Shown here one piece after another: positions 56,287 through 64,000 of a stretch of 64,000 bases of DNA. The DNA comes from Mesorhizobium sp. M4B.F.Ca.ET.203.01.1.1 (GTDB lineage: Bacteria; Pseudomonadota; Alphaproteobacteria; Rhizobiales; Rhizobiaceae). Location of the stretch: assembly GCF_004791025.1 (NCBI RefSeq), contig NZ_SRUO01000009.1:1-64000 (forward strand), written 5' to 3'. The position numbers and the translations under genes are program-made. Positions within the stretch are counted from its first letter, which is position 1. Each line of letters begins with the position of its first letter. Under the pieces are notes generated by a model. That model worked only from the letters and a program-made list of their open reading frames with translations, ran no database searches and was not told where the DNA came from.

Positions 56287-56982
56287 ATGCTTGCGTTGGA
56301 TGCCTAGCCGGAACCGGTGTGCATCGTGCCGGCGCAGACGGCCATCATCGTGGTGGACATGCAGAACGCCTTCGCCTCGGCGGGCGGCATGTTCGACCTG
56401 GCGGGCTTCGACATATCGGGTGCTGCACCGGCCATCGAGGCCAACAAAAGGCTGCTTGCGGCCGCGCGCAAAGCTGGCCTCACCGTGGTCTATCTCCAGA
56501 TGTCGTACAGGCCCGACCTCGGCGACGCCGGCGATGCCTCCTCGCCGAACTACCACAAGGAACTGGGAATGGTGCTGATGCGCCAGCGCCCCGAGCTACG
56601 CGGCAATCTGTTGATCGACAACAGCTGGGACTGGCAAATCGTCGATGCGCTGAAGCCGGAGCCGGGCGACCAGATCATCCGCAAATCCCGCTACAGCGGC
56701 TTTTGCAACACCGGTCTGGAAGCGTATCTGCGGGCTCGCAATATCCGCCATCTGCTGTTCAGCGGGGTCGCCACCAATGTCTGCGTCGATGCGACCGCGC
56801 GCGACGCCTACATGCTGGAATTCTGGCCTGTCCTGGTCGAGGACGCGATGAACCATTCGGGCCCCGACTTCAACCGCCAGGCAACGCTGTGGAATTTCGA
56901 GAACGCGTTCGGATGGGTCACCAGGACGGACATGGTGGTCGAGGCCCTGCGCGCGAAAGCCGCCCAACCCCTGCCGGCCTAG
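56287..56982 (+). pseudogene. Isochorismatase/RutB-like cysteine hydrolase gene with an amber codon at position 7
   Basis: ATG 56287 has a perfect GGGAGGA site 5 bases upstream and reads MLALDA, then TAG (56305-56307), then PEPVCIVPAQTAIIVVDMQNAF in the same frame. RutB-type proteins begin in this manner, so the TAG interrupts the expected reading frame. Downstream the domain is intact: catalytic Asp in VVDMQN, PNYHKE, a Lys in IIRKSRYSGF and the active Cys in SGVATNVCVDATARD. Re-initiation at GTG 56317 could yield a 221-residue protein. Confidence 0.75.
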
Positions 56983-57024
56983 CCGACCGTCGAAGCGGCC
57001 GGCTCGCCTGTGGTACAAGGGGAC

Positions 57025-57762
57025 ATGGGCGATTCCTTCCATCTTTCGACGGCCGACCTCGCGGCGCTGGCCTTCTTCCTCATCGTCTGGGTGCTGCATA
57101 CGCTGGCCTCCGACGGCAAGCTGGTCAGCCGCGTCTCGTTGACGACGGCGATGAACGCCCAGCGCACGGCCTGGATGCGAACCATGGCCGAGCGCGAGAT
57201 CCGCATCGTCGACACCGCCATCATGACCGGTCTGCAGCAAGGCACCGCCTTCTTCGCATCCTCTTCGCTGATCGCGCTTGGCGGCTGTTTCGCGCTGCTC
57301 GGCGCCTCCGACCAGGTGCTTACGGTGCTGAGCGACCTGCCGCTGAGCGCGACCTCCTCGCGCGAGGCTTTCCAGATGAAGGTTTTCGGCCTGGTGCTGA
57401 TCCTGGCCTTCGCCTTCTTCAAGTTCGGCTGGGCCTACCGTCTGTTCAACTACTGCTCGATCCTGATCGGCGCGGTGCCGATCCCGTACGGCGAGGCTTC
57501 GCGCAATCCGGTCACCGAGACCGCGGTCTGGCGCGCGACGCGCATGAACATGCTGGCCGGCAAGCATTTCAATTCCGGCCTGCGCGCGGTGTTCTTCTCG
57601 ATCGGCTATCTCGGCTGGTTCATCGACCCGGTGATTTTCGTGCTGTCGACGCTGCTGCTGCTGGCGGTGCTGGTCCGGCGCCAGTTCTTCTCTGCGGCCA
57701 GGGAGGCCGTCCTCGGTCAGCCGCCCGGGAAGGGCCGGTCGATGCGGCCGGACAGCCAGTAA
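57025..57762 (+). CDS. DUF599 family membrane protein
   Basis: This 245-residue membrane protein fits DUF599: LAALAFFLIVWVLHTL, then NAQRTAWMRTMAEREIRIVDTAIMTGLQQGTAFFASSSL, FGLVLILAFAFFKFGWAYRLFNYCSILIGAVP and a C-terminal pair of helices. Four to five helices are expected. The function is unknown. I use ATG 57025; a GTG 15 bp upstream is in frame. It overlaps the convergent YdcF gene by 46 bp. Confidence 0.88.
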   Translation: MGDSFHLSTADLAALAFFLIVWVLHTLASDGKLVSRVSLTTAMNAQRTAWMRTMAEREIRIVDTAIMTGLQQGTAFFASSSLIALGGCFALLGASDQVLTVLSDLPLSATSSREAFQMKVFGLVLILAFAFFKFGWAYRLFNYCSILIGAVPIPYGEASRNPVTETAVWRATRMNMLAGKHFNSGLRAVFFSIGYLGWFIDPVIFVLSTLLLLAVLVRRQFFSAAREAVLGQPPGKGRSMRPDSQ

Positions 57763-58508
57763 GCGGCAAGCCCGATCCATTCGCGGATCGCCATGGTTGC
57801 CACCTGCAGCGAATCGGCCGGGTTGTCGCGGAACAGGCCGATGCCTTCTTTGCCCGAGGTGCGGTAATCCACCGGCCATGGGATGGTCGGGAAGCCAGCC
57901 TTGTCGAACAGTGCCTTGGCGCGCGGCATGTGGAAGGCCGAGGTCACCAGCAGCCAGGTCTCGCCCGGCTTCGGCGCCACCAACTGCCTGGTGAAGACGG
58001 CGTTCTCATAGGTGTTGCGCGACTTGTTCTCGAGGATCAGCCGATCGGCGCCGACGCCGAGCGCGCCAAGCAGGCGCGGCGCGGTGTCGGCATCGCCCTC
58101 GCCGTCCAGGAACAGTTCTCCGGTCCCGCCGGATACCACCACCTTGGCCTGCGGGAACCGCCGGGCGAGGATCGCGGTCTCGACCATGCGGTCACCGCCG
58201 CTGTTCAACTCATAGCCGCCGCGTGCGAGGTTGATGGCGCCCTCGAAGCCGCCACCGAGCACGACGATGCCGTCGACTCTTTGCGGCAGCGACGGTTTGG
58301 CAAAGCGCTCCTCCAGCGGGTTGAGCATCATCGCGCCAAGCGACGTCCAGGCCGAAAGCGACAGGATCAGGAAGGCGAGCATGCTACCGGAAGCGGCCAG
58401 CCGCCGACGGCCGAACACTGCCGCGAGCAGGCCCGCCAGCAGCAGGAAGATCGCCAGGTTGAGCGGCTGGATGAAGAACCAGAAGATCTTGGAAAGATAA
58501 AAGAACAT
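57717..58508 (-). CDS. YdcF/ElyC family protein (DUF218)
   Basis: This 263-residue protein has two N-terminal membrane helices (LSKIFWFFIQPLNLAIFLLLAGLLAAVFG, LAFLILSLSAWTSLGAMML) and a DUF218 domain: IVVLGGGFEGAINLARGGYELN, VVVSGGTGEL, and ENKSRNTYENAVFTRQL. ElyC/SanA relatives affect envelope integrity and lipid-carrier metabolism; this is an inference here. The 3' end overlaps the convergent DUF599 gene. Confidence 0.9.
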   Translation of the reverse strand: MFFYLSKIFWFFIQPLNLAIFLLLAGLLAAVFGRRRLAASGSMLAFLILSLSAWTSLGAMMLNPLEERFAKPSLPQRVDGIVVLGGGFEGAINLARGGYELNSGGDRMVETAILARRFPQAKVVVSGGTGELFLDGEGDADTAPRLLGALGVGADRLILENKSRNTYENAVFTRQLVAPKPGETWLLVTSAFHMPRAKALFDKAGFPTIPWPVDYRTSGKEGIGLFRDNPADSLQVATMAIREWIGLAAYWLSGRIDRPFPGG

Positions 58509-58584
58509 CCCTCACCCCATTACAGCGCCGCGCGCCCCCTGGACGCGCAAAGGACGCTGTAACACTTTGATCTTGCGCACGTTC

Positions 58585-58613
58585 CTTTCCGAAAATCGAT
58601 TCCGATTCTCGGA
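58585..58613. repeat. Short hairpin repeat related to the palindromic family
   Basis: CCGAAAATCG and CGATTCTCGG pair (one mismatch) around ATTC. The sequence AAAATCGATTCC resembles the core of the palindromic elements at 6235 and 46790, and similar hairpins are frequent 3' of rhizobial genes. It lies 26 bp after the gatA stop codon. Confidence 0.45.
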
Positions 58614-58638
58614 GCCACGAGCTAGATGAGGGACGATC

Positions 58639-60204
58639 CTACCACCACTTTTCCGGCTGAAATGTGCCGGCCGCCTGCTCGATGACATGCGCCGTCTGGA
58701 ACAGGGTTTCCTCGTCGAAGGGACGACCGATGAGCTGCAGGCCGAGCGGCAGGCCCTTGGCGTCGAGACCGGCGGGCACGCTGATGCCCGGCAGGCCGGC
58801 CATGTTGACGGTCACCGTGAAGATGTCGTTGAGGTACATCTTGACCGGATCCGACGCCATGTCCTCGTCGGCAACGCCGAAGGCGGCCGACGGCGTTGCA
58901 GGCGTCAGGATGACATCGACGCCAGCGGCAAAGACGTTCTCGAAGTCGCGCTTGATCAGGGTGCGGACCTTCTGCGCCTGCAGGTAGTAGGCATCGTAAT
59001 AGCCGGCCGACAGCACATAGGTGCCGATCATGATGCGGCGCTTGACCTCGCGGCCGAAGCCGGCGGCGCGGGTCTTCTCGTACATGTCGACGATGTCCTT
59101 GCCCGGCACACGCAGCCCGTAGCGGACGCCGTCATAGCGGGCGAGGTTCGACGAGGCCTCGGCCGGCGCCACGATGTAATAGGCCGGCAGCGCGTATTTG
59201 GTGTGCGGCAGCGAGATGTCGACGATCTCGGCGCCGGCTTCCTTCAGCCAGGCAATGCCCTTCTGCCACAGCGCCTCGATGTCCTGCGGCATGCCGTCGA
59301 CGCGGTATTCCTTCGGAATGCCGACCTTCATACCCTTGATCGGTTTGCCGATCGCGGCCTCGTAGTCCGGCACCGGACGATCGACCGACGTGGTGTCCCT
59401 CGGGTCGACGGAGGCCATCGACTTCAACAGGATCGCGGCGTCGCGCACGTCGCGCGCGATCGGGCCGGCCTGGTCCAGCGACGAGGCGAAGGCGACAATG
59501 CCCCAGCGCGAGCAGCGGCCGTAGGTCGGCTTGATGCCGACCGTGCCGGTGAAAGCCGCCGGCTGGCGGATCGAGCCGCCGGTGTCGGTGGCGGTGGCTC
59601 CGGCGCAGAGGAAAGCGGAAACGGCCGAGGCCGATCCGCCGGACGAGCCGCCCGGCACGAGCTGGGCATTGTCCAGCGTGCGCTGGGTTTTCGCGCCGCC
59701 GGCCGAGACGAAGCCGCCGTCGCCCTGATGCGTGGTCGGCATTACCACCGTATCGAGGCGCGAGCGTCGCCACGGATTGATGACCGGGCCGTAGTAGGAG
59801 GTCTCGTTGGACGAGCCCATGGCGAACTCGTCCATGTTGAGCTTGCCCAGCATCACGGCGCCGTCGGCCCACAGATTGGCGGTGACGGTCGATTCGTAGC
59901 GCGGCTCGAAACCGTCCAGCACGTGGCTGCAGGCCTGGGTGTGGACGCCCTTGGTGCCGAACAGGTCCTTGATGCCGAGCGGAATGCCTTCCAGCGCGCC
60001 GCCCTCGCCCCTGGCGAGCTTGGCGTCGGAGGCCTTGGCCATGTCGCGCGCCTTGTCGCCGGTGACGGTGACATAGGCATTGAGCACCGGATTGGCGCGC
60101 TCGATCGCCTGGAGATAGGCCTCGGTGATCTCGGCCGCGGTGATCTCCTTGCCGCGCAGCCTGGCGCGGGCCTCGGAAATCGTCAGATGTGTCAGGTCGC
60201 TCAT
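58639..60204 (-). CDS. gatA: Aspartyl/glutamyl-tRNA amidotransferase subunit A
   Basis: GatA is the amidase of GatCAB, which converts Glu-tRNA(Gln) and Asp-tRNA(Asn) to the amides. The 521-residue product has the Ser-cisSer-Lys triad: Lys in GIKDLFGTKGV, PGGSSGGSASAVSAFL and ATDTGGSIRQPAAF. About 28 extra residues (about 148-176, including VVMPTTHQGDGGF) lie between INPWRR and LVPGGSSGG where homologues have a short loop. Its ATG shares a base with the GNAT stop. gatB is not in the window. Confidence 0.95.
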   Translation of the reverse strand: MSDLTHLTISEARARLRGKEITAAEITEAYLQAIERANPVLNAYVTVTGDKARDMAKASDAKLARGEGGALEGIPLGIKDLFGTKGVHTQACSHVLDGFEPRYESTVTANLWADGAVMLGKLNMDEFAMGSSNETSYYGPVINPWRRSRLDTVVMPTTHQGDGGFVSAGGAKTQRTLDNAQLVPGGSSGGSASAVSAFLCAGATATDTGGSIRQPAAFTGTVGIKPTYGRCSRWGIVAFASSLDQAGPIARDVRDAAILLKSMASVDPRDTTSVDRPVPDYEAAIGKPIKGMKVGIPKEYRVDGMPQDIEALWQKGIAWLKEAGAEIVDISLPHTKYALPAYYIVAPAEASSNLARYDGVRYGLRVPGKDIVDMYEKTRAAGFGREVKRRIMIGTYVLSAGYYDAYYLQAQKVRTLIKRDFENVFAAGVDVILTPATPSAAFGVADEDMASDPVKMYLNDIFTVTVNMAGLPGISVPAGLDAKGLPLGLQLIGRPFDEETLFQTAHVIEQAAGTFQPEKWW

Positions 60205-60662
60205 CAGGCAAGGCTCTTTTCGTAAAACACCGACCACTCGGAGTCGGGATAATCCAGCACCGGGCCGCAACGCGAGAATCCGGCGCGTTCATAGACGGTC
60301 CAGGCGGCGGGGTGGCGGTCGCCGGTTTCCAGCACAAGGCGCGTCATCCCCTCGCCACGCGCCAGCGCCTCGACCCGTTCGACGATTTTCGCGCCGATCT
60401 TCTGGCCGCGATGCGAGGGCCTGGTGTACATGCGCTTGACCTCGCCAACGGCGCCGTCATGACGCTTCAGCGCGCCGCAGCCGATGGCAAGACCATTGTC
60501 GCGGGCGACGAAGACGGTGGTGTCCTTGCCTGCCATCTGCTCGACGGTCATGTGGTAGCAGTGTTCTGGCGGCGTCAGTTCGAGCAGCGTCGCGTTGAGC
60601 TCCTCGACCAGCGTGCGCACATCGTCCTGCAAGGCGGTCTCGACGGCGATCTCGATTGCCAT
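60204..60662 (-). CDS. GNAT family N-acetyltransferase
   Basis: This 152-residue protein has the GNAT core VKRMYTRPSHRGQKIGAKIVERV and RLVLETGDRHPAAWTVYERAGFSRCG. The substrate is unknown. It is inserted between gatC (gap 7 bp) and gatA (overlap TGATG), so all three share an mRNA. A translation-linked or tRNA-linked role is possible but not shown. Confidence 0.9.
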   Translation of the reverse strand: MAIEIAVETALQDDVRTLVEELNATLLELTPPEHCYHMTVEQMAGKDTTVFVARDNGLAIGCGALKRHDGAVGEVKRMYTRPSHRGQKIGAKIVERVEALARGEGMTRLVLETGDRHPAAWTVYERAGFSRCGPVLDYPDSEWSVFYEKSLA

Positions 60663-60669
60663 CGGCCGG

Positions 60670-60957
60670 TTACTCCACGACCTTCGGAACGAGGAAGAAG
60701 TTCTCTTCGGTGGCCGGCGCGTTGGCGACGATGTCGGAGGCCTTGTTGCCGTCGGTCACGATATCCAGCCGCTTCTTCATCTCCATCGGCGTCACCGATG
60801 TCATCGGCTCGACGCCGGAAACGTCGACCTCGTTCAATTGCTCGACGAAGCCGAGGATGGTGTTCAGTTCGCCGGTCATGCGCTCGGCGTCCTCCTCGCT
60901 CACCGCAATGCGGGCAAGGTGCGCGACACGCTTCACTGTCTGAAGATCAACGGACAT
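60670..60957 (-). CDS. gatC: Aspartyl/glutamyl-tRNA amidotransferase subunit C
   Basis: GatC stabilises the GatA-GatB interface. The 95-residue product matches family length: VDLQTVKRVAHLARIAVSEEDAERMTGELNTILGFVEQLNEVDVSGVEPM and the C-terminal NAPATEENFFLVPKVVE. The ATG at 60957 is the family start; the longer frame to 61017 adds an Arg-rich leader. It is first of the gatC-GNAT-gatA series. Confidence 0.96.
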   Translation of the reverse strand: MSVDLQTVKRVAHLARIAVSEEDAERMTGELNTILGFVEQLNEVDVSGVEPMTSVTPMEMKKRLDIVTDGNKASDIVANAPATEENFFLVPKVVE

Positions 60958-61046
60958 TTCTGTTGCCTCTGGAAAACCAGCGCTATAGCGGCGCCGCGCG
61001 CGCCGCGCAACCTGCATCGTCGCGCGCGGACGGCTGAGATCTGGGC

Positions 61047-61463
61047 TTAGGGCGACGTCACGCCTTCGCAGAGGAAATAGCTGCCGCTGTTGCCGGCCTG
61101 CTCGCTTTCGTCATCGACGGGGCGGACCGAAACAAGATCGAGCTGCTTTGGGCTCATCTGCGTTACCGACAGCACATCGGGAAAGACAAAGCCCGGCTCC
61201 TGGCAGATGGCGGTGACCGCCCAGCTCGGCGAGCGTGTCGCCCTGGTGACCTGAAGGAACTCGCAATTGTATTCGATGCCTTGTAGGCCGTGGGCCGACA
61301 AAACGATGTTGCCGGCCTCGATCACGTCCTGCAGCTTGCCCTTCTTGGCCTGCGCGCACAGCTCTTCGGATTGCAGGTAGACACCGTCGATGAAGTCCTC
61401 CGCCGCCGGCGCGGGAGACGCGGCAACCAGCATCGAAACGCAAAGTGTCTGCCTCAAAGCCAT
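61047..61463 (-). CDS. Hypothetical secreted protein (138 residues)
   Basis: I do not recognise a family. It has a signal peptide (residues 1-21, ending SPAPAA) and four cysteines in the mature part (ELCAQ, YNCEFL, AICQEP, FLCEGV) that could form two disulfides. The mature domain begins EDFIDGVYLQSEELC and looks globular. It lies between gatC and the UPF0173 gene, both on the same strand. Confidence 0.75.
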   Translation of the reverse strand: MALRQTLCVSMLVAASPAPAAEDFIDGVYLQSEELCAQAKKGKLQDVIEAGNIVLSAHGLQGIEYNCEFLQVTRATRSPSWAVTAICQEPGFVFPDVLSVTQMSPKQLDLVSVRPVDDESEQAGNSGSYFLCEGVTSP

Positions 61464-61481
61464 GATTTCATTCCATTTCTC

Positions 61482-62216
61482 TCATGAATGATCTCGGCTC
61501 GTCGCGCCCCTATATCGTGATGGTCTGGCCGATTGCCGGCAAGGCCACTTGCACGCCTGAGCCCTCCATTCCCGCGACGAATTTGTCGGCGTCTGGTCGA
61601 TGATCGGAAAGGTGCCGAAATGACAGGGCACGACTGTGTCGAAATGGAAGAAGCGCCGGCAGGCGAGCGCCGCCACCGCGCCGCCCATGGTGAAACGGTC
61701 GCCGATCGGCACGAGGCCGATCTTCGGCTCATGCAGTTCGTTGATCAGCGCCATGTCGGAGAAGATGTCGGTGTCGCCCATATGGTAGAGCGTCTTGTCC
61801 TCCGCGAAATGCAGGACCAGACCGCCGGGATTGCCGAGATAGGTGTTGGCGCCGCCCTCGCCGCCGAAGGACGATGAGTGCAGCGCCTGGACGAAAGTGG
61901 TGGTGAAGGCGCCGCAATCGACGGTGCCGCCGATATTGCCGGGATTGATCCTGCTGCCGTTGGCGCCCTGGCCGACCAGATACATGCAGATTTCGTAATT
62001 GGCGACCAGCATGGCGCCGCTCTTCTTCAGCACCTCCAGCGCGCCGCTGACATGGTCGTTGTGGCCATGCGTCAGGAGCACATGGGTCACCCCTTCGGCC
62101 GGTCCTTCCCAGCCGCCCGTCCAGGACGGATTGCCGACCAGATAGGGGTCGATCAGGATATTGGCTCCCGCCGTCTCGACGCGGAACGCCGAATGTCCAT
62201 ACCAGGTCAGTTTCAT
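61482..62216 (-). CDS. Metal-dependent hydrolase, UPF0173 (MBL fold), C-terminus frameshifted
   Basis: The beta-lactamase-fold domain is clear: MKLTWYGHSAFRVETAGANILIDPYLVGNPSW, the metal motif THGHNDHVSG and YHMGDTDIFSDM. Up to PIIDQTP it follows the family; the next codons are read in the wrong frame (NSSREWRAQACKW). The correct frame continues DKFVAGMEGSGVQVALP and would stop at 61510, giving about 235 residues, the usual length. One base is missing near 61587. As written the product is 244 residues with a foreign tail. Confidence 0.88.
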   Translation of the reverse strand: MKLTWYGHSAFRVETAGANILIDPYLVGNPSWTGGWEGPAEGVTHVLLTHGHNDHVSGALEVLKKSGAMLVANYEICMYLVGQGANGSRINPGNIGGTVDCGAFTTTFVQALHSSSFGGEGGANTYLGNPGGLVLHFAEDKTLYHMGDTDIFSDMALINELHEPKIGLVPIGDRFTMGGAVAALACRRFFHFDTVVPCHFGTFPIIDQTPTNSSREWRAQACKWPCRQSARPSRYRGATSRDHS

Positions 62217-62303
62217 CAACGACTTCCTCGATTTTTGTTGCGTCAGAGGATAGAACGCCTCCGGCAAAATTAAAGGGCCATCACATTCGGTGCGTCAAAA
62301 AGG

Positions 62304-62843
62304 ATGCGCCGCACCGTGCGTCTGAAGGAAAGCCATTTGGGCATCATATCGATCGAGGACTTGCCGGCGCGCCTCGTCGGCGGCAGGACGCTCGCCGGGC
62401 TCGACCTCGGCGACAAGACGATTGGCGTGGCGGTCTCCGACCGGGGCCTGGCCTTCGCCCATCCGCGCCCCGTCATCATGCGGCGGAAATTCTCGCTCGA
62501 CGCGGCGCTGCTGCTCGCGCAGCTGGAGAAGGACAATGTCGGCGCGATCGCGCTCGGCCTGCCGGTCAACATGGACGGTTCGGAAGGCCCGCGCGCGCAG
62601 AAATCGCGCGCTTTTGTGCGCAACATGGCTGCCCTGTCGGACCTTCCCTTCGTGCTTTGGGACGAGAGGCTGTCGACGGTCGCGGCCGAGCGGACGCTGA
62701 TCGAAATGGATTTTTCGCGCAGGAAGCGTGCCGGCAAGATCGATTCGGCGGCGGCCGCCTTTATTCTGCAGGGAGTACTGGACCGGCTTCAGTCGCTCGG
62801 TCCAGACGCTCTTGCGGAACCGGATTTCCCGAGCGAGTCCTGA
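62304..62843 (+). CDS. ruvX: RuvX/YqgF family putative Holliday junction resolvase / pre-16S rRNA nuclease
   Basis: This 179-residue RNase H-fold nuclease matures 16S rRNA 5' ends and may act on recombination junctions. It shows LAGLDLGDKTIGVAVSD, IALGLPVNMDGSEGPRAQKSRAF, VLWDERLSTVAAERTLIE and KIDSAAAAFILQGVLD, with the metal-binding Asp residues intact. The first 28 residues are an extension. It converges on the DUF6105 gene and overlaps it by 83 bp. Confidence 0.94.
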   Translation: MRRTVRLKESHLGIISIEDLPARLVGGRTLAGLDLGDKTIGVAVSDRGLAFAHPRPVIMRRKFSLDAALLLAQLEKDNVGAIALGLPVNMDGSEGPRAQKSRAFVRNMAALSDLPFVLWDERLSTVAAERTLIEMDFSRRKRAGKIDSAAAAFILQGVLDRLQSLGPDALAEPDFPSES

Positions 62844-63102
62844 CCCAGGCGGCGATGTTGCGGCGGCGTCGGAACGCCCACAGCGCCATCAGCAGGAAGC
62901 TGTCGAAAACGCAGGCCTTGGCCACCATGCCGGGAATGAGCGCGGGATCGATGCCCAGCATCTCGCCGTAAAGCTGGAATACCAGGTCGTGCAGCGGGCG
63001 GCTCAGCATCACATAGCCGAAATTCATGTCGTTGAGCGACAGGAAGAACCAGCCCCAGAACAGGAGCAACGGAGCAGCCCAGAGCGCGAACAGCGTGCGC
63101 AT
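62761..63102 (-). CDS. DUF6105 family membrane protein
   Basis: This 113-residue protein has two hydrophobic segments (LFALWAAPLLLFWGWFFL and ALIPGMVAKACVFDSFLLMALWAF) with NDMNFGYVMLSRPLHDLVFQLYGEMLGIDP between, typical of DUF6105 in Hyphomicrobiales. The function is unknown. The start shares a base with the upstream membrane-protein stop (TGATG). The last 27 codons overlap ruvX on the other strand. Confidence 0.82.
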   Translation of the reverse strand: MRTLFALWAAPLLLFWGWFFLSLNDMNFGYVMLSRPLHDLVFQLYGEMLGIDPALIPGMVAKACVFDSFLLMALWAFRRRRNIAAWVRTRSGNPVPQERLDRATEAGPVLPAE

Positions 63103-63662
63103 CAGCGGCCATCCCTCGAATTCGCTTCCGGCCGCCCGGAAATGCGTGACAACAGCGAACTGTGCGCGGCGCCTCGTGCCATGACATGGGCGGTCGCGCG
63201 GACTTCGGTGTCAGCCGCAAACGCCTCGACCCGCGCCGTGCGCTGCTCGGCCAGCACCGCGACATAGGATGCGAGCAGCGCGGTCAGTTGCACGGCGACG
63301 ACCATGAACAGTCCGTCGATTCCTTGCGCCGCGCCGCCGACCAGAACCAGCGACAACACAGCAGAGGCGGAAATGAAGGCGACGCGCACGACACTGTCCG
63401 TGGCGTCGGGACTGGCCGCTATGTTGATCAGCGTCTCGACGAAGGCCCAGCAGAACAGCACCGCCACCACCAAAAGCGCGATCGCCAGCGGCGCCACGAT
63501 GGCGGCGTTCTCCAGTCCGGTGATGCGGCCGTTTTCGACCTCAAGGCCGAGCACCGCAAGGGCCGCGGCGACGCCGCGATTGCCGTCGATGCAGATATAC
63601 GCCAGCAGGGCGAAAACGATCGCCCAGTGCAAGGCCAGAAAGGAGGTCAATACGTGCCGCAT
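63102..63662 (-). CDS. Hypothetical four-helix membrane protein
   Basis: I do not recognise a named family. The 186-residue product (start ATG 63662 with GCAGGAA upstream; 63695 is an alternative) has four hydrophobic segments: FLALHWAIVFALLAYICI, AAIVAPLAIALLVVAVLFCWAFVETLI, VAFISASAVLSLVLVGGAA and LFMVVAVQLTALLASYVAV. The C-terminal 45 residues are polar and Ala/Arg-rich. It is coupled to the DUF6105 gene downstream. Confidence 0.72.
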   Translation of the reverse strand: MRHVLTSFLALHWAIVFALLAYICIDGNRGVAAALAVLGLEVENGRITGLENAAIVAPLAIALLVVAVLFCWAFVETLINIAASPDATDSVVRVAFISASAVLSLVLVGGAAQGIDGLFMVVAVQLTALLASYVAVLAEQRTARVEAFAADTEVRATAHVMARGAAHSSLLSRISGRPEANSRDGR

Positions 63663-63814
63663 GGCGTTCCTGCTTCGCAGGGCAAGGAACGGCATGGTTA
63701 ACCAATCCTTGCTCCGGTGAGAACAGTGGGCCCTTCGGGCCGCCGCCGCAATGGAAACCATTCGTTAAGGTTAATGTGTATCCACAGGCCACGCGAAGGC
63801 CTGGCGGAGCTCGC

Positions 63815-64000
63815 TCAGTTCACCGGCGGATAGAGCGTGTCGACGATCATCCGCGCATCGTGGCGCGAATCGAGCATGCCATAGGTGTTGCGCCATTGGC
63901 CGGCGAGACGCGTCTCGACGAAGGCGTCGGCGATCCGCCCTGCCCCCAACCGGCGAAGCTCTGCTGCCGCCGCCGACAGCGCCAGTTGCTCGGTAAGCAG
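63815..64000 (-). CDS. Acyl-CoA dehydrogenase, AidB-like, C-terminal end only
   Basis: The last 61 codons of a gene whose start lies beyond the window. The tail AAAAELRRLGAGRIADAFVETRLAGQWRNTYG, then ARMIVDTLYPPVN, resembles the C-terminus of AidB-type acyl-CoA dehydrogenases (DNA-alkylation response group). With no active site in view the assignment is tentative. The 150 bp between it and the membrane-protein gene hold nothing I can name. Confidence 0.6.
   Translation of the reverse strand: MLTEQLALSAAAAELRRLGAGRIADAFVETRLAGQWRNTYGMLDSRHDARMIVDTLYPPVN

Overview
This window is GC-rich alphaproteobacterial chromosome. The gene content points to a rhizobium of the Mesorhizobium type (order Hyphomicrobiales). 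Markers are the kdsA/eno/ftsB/pdhABC neighbourhood, two glutamine synthetases (GSI and GSII) with a gstI-type small gene, ATP12, DUF2735, DUF6105 and DUF6165 proteins, and rhizobial-style short palindromic repeats between genes. The assignment rests on protein family recognition and synteny, not on a database search. I see no rRNA, tRNA, CRISPR array, prophage or intact insertion sequence. Almost everything is core metabolism or housekeeping.

Layout. 1-9.7 kb: pdhCBA (pyruvate dehydrogenase E2, E1-beta, E1-alpha), an FtsB-like divisome protein, enolase, a 40-residue lipoprotein, a PRC-barrel protein with a general-stress-type promoter, dodecin, kdsA with a coupled glyoxalase-like gene, and a family 2 glycosyltransferase. 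9.7-18 kb: Dabb protein, cyclopropane-fatty-acid synthase type methyltransferase, a Tat-exported CpdB nucleotidase, NDH-2, a formyl-THF cyclo-ligase, and a divergent Lrp regulator/alanine dehydrogenase pair. 18-29 kb: DUF1203, a dapB-like remnant, OmpA-like protein, GFA protein, a sulfur/editing operon (cysK-alaX-sseA-GNAT), SDR, hydrolase, RNA helicase and pccB. 29-34 kb: DUF6165 and a heptosyltransferase-like gene, a secreted 666-residue CxxCH protein and nnr. 34-38.3 kb: the ammonium-assimilation block glnB-glnA, glnII and gstI, with recognisable sigma-54 promoters and NtrC-like sites. 38-48 kb: an MHS-type transporter with a large insertion, ATP12, EamA, RluA, CrcB, a frameshifted DUF779 gene beside an aldehyde dehydrogenase and its GAF-Fis regulator, and an aspartyl/asparaginyl hydroxylase. 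48-64 kb: clpA-clpS, phasin, a D,D-carboxypeptidase with a SPOR domain, J-domain protein, DUF1489, sdaA, an isochorismatase-type gene with an early amber codon, DUF599, YdcF, gatC-GNAT-gatA, a UPF0173 hydrolase with a C-terminal frameshift, ruvX, DUF6105 and the end of an AidB-like acyl-CoA dehydrogenase.

The most informative signals are regulatory or concern gene integrity. (1) The glnII/gstI intergenic region carries a near-perfect sigma-54 promoter and a TGC-N11-GCA NtrC-type site, and glnB has a similar arrangement. (2) The phasin promoter has a perfect palindrome filling its 17-bp spacer. (3) A perfect 18-bp palindrome lies in front of the aldehyde dehydrogenase. (4) Three genes carry single-base lesions (DUF779, UPF0173, RutB-like). 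(5) A family of roughly 45-bp palindromic repeats shares one core with different stems. I did not find a convincing wholly new multi-gene system; the candidates for novelty are listed with their limits.
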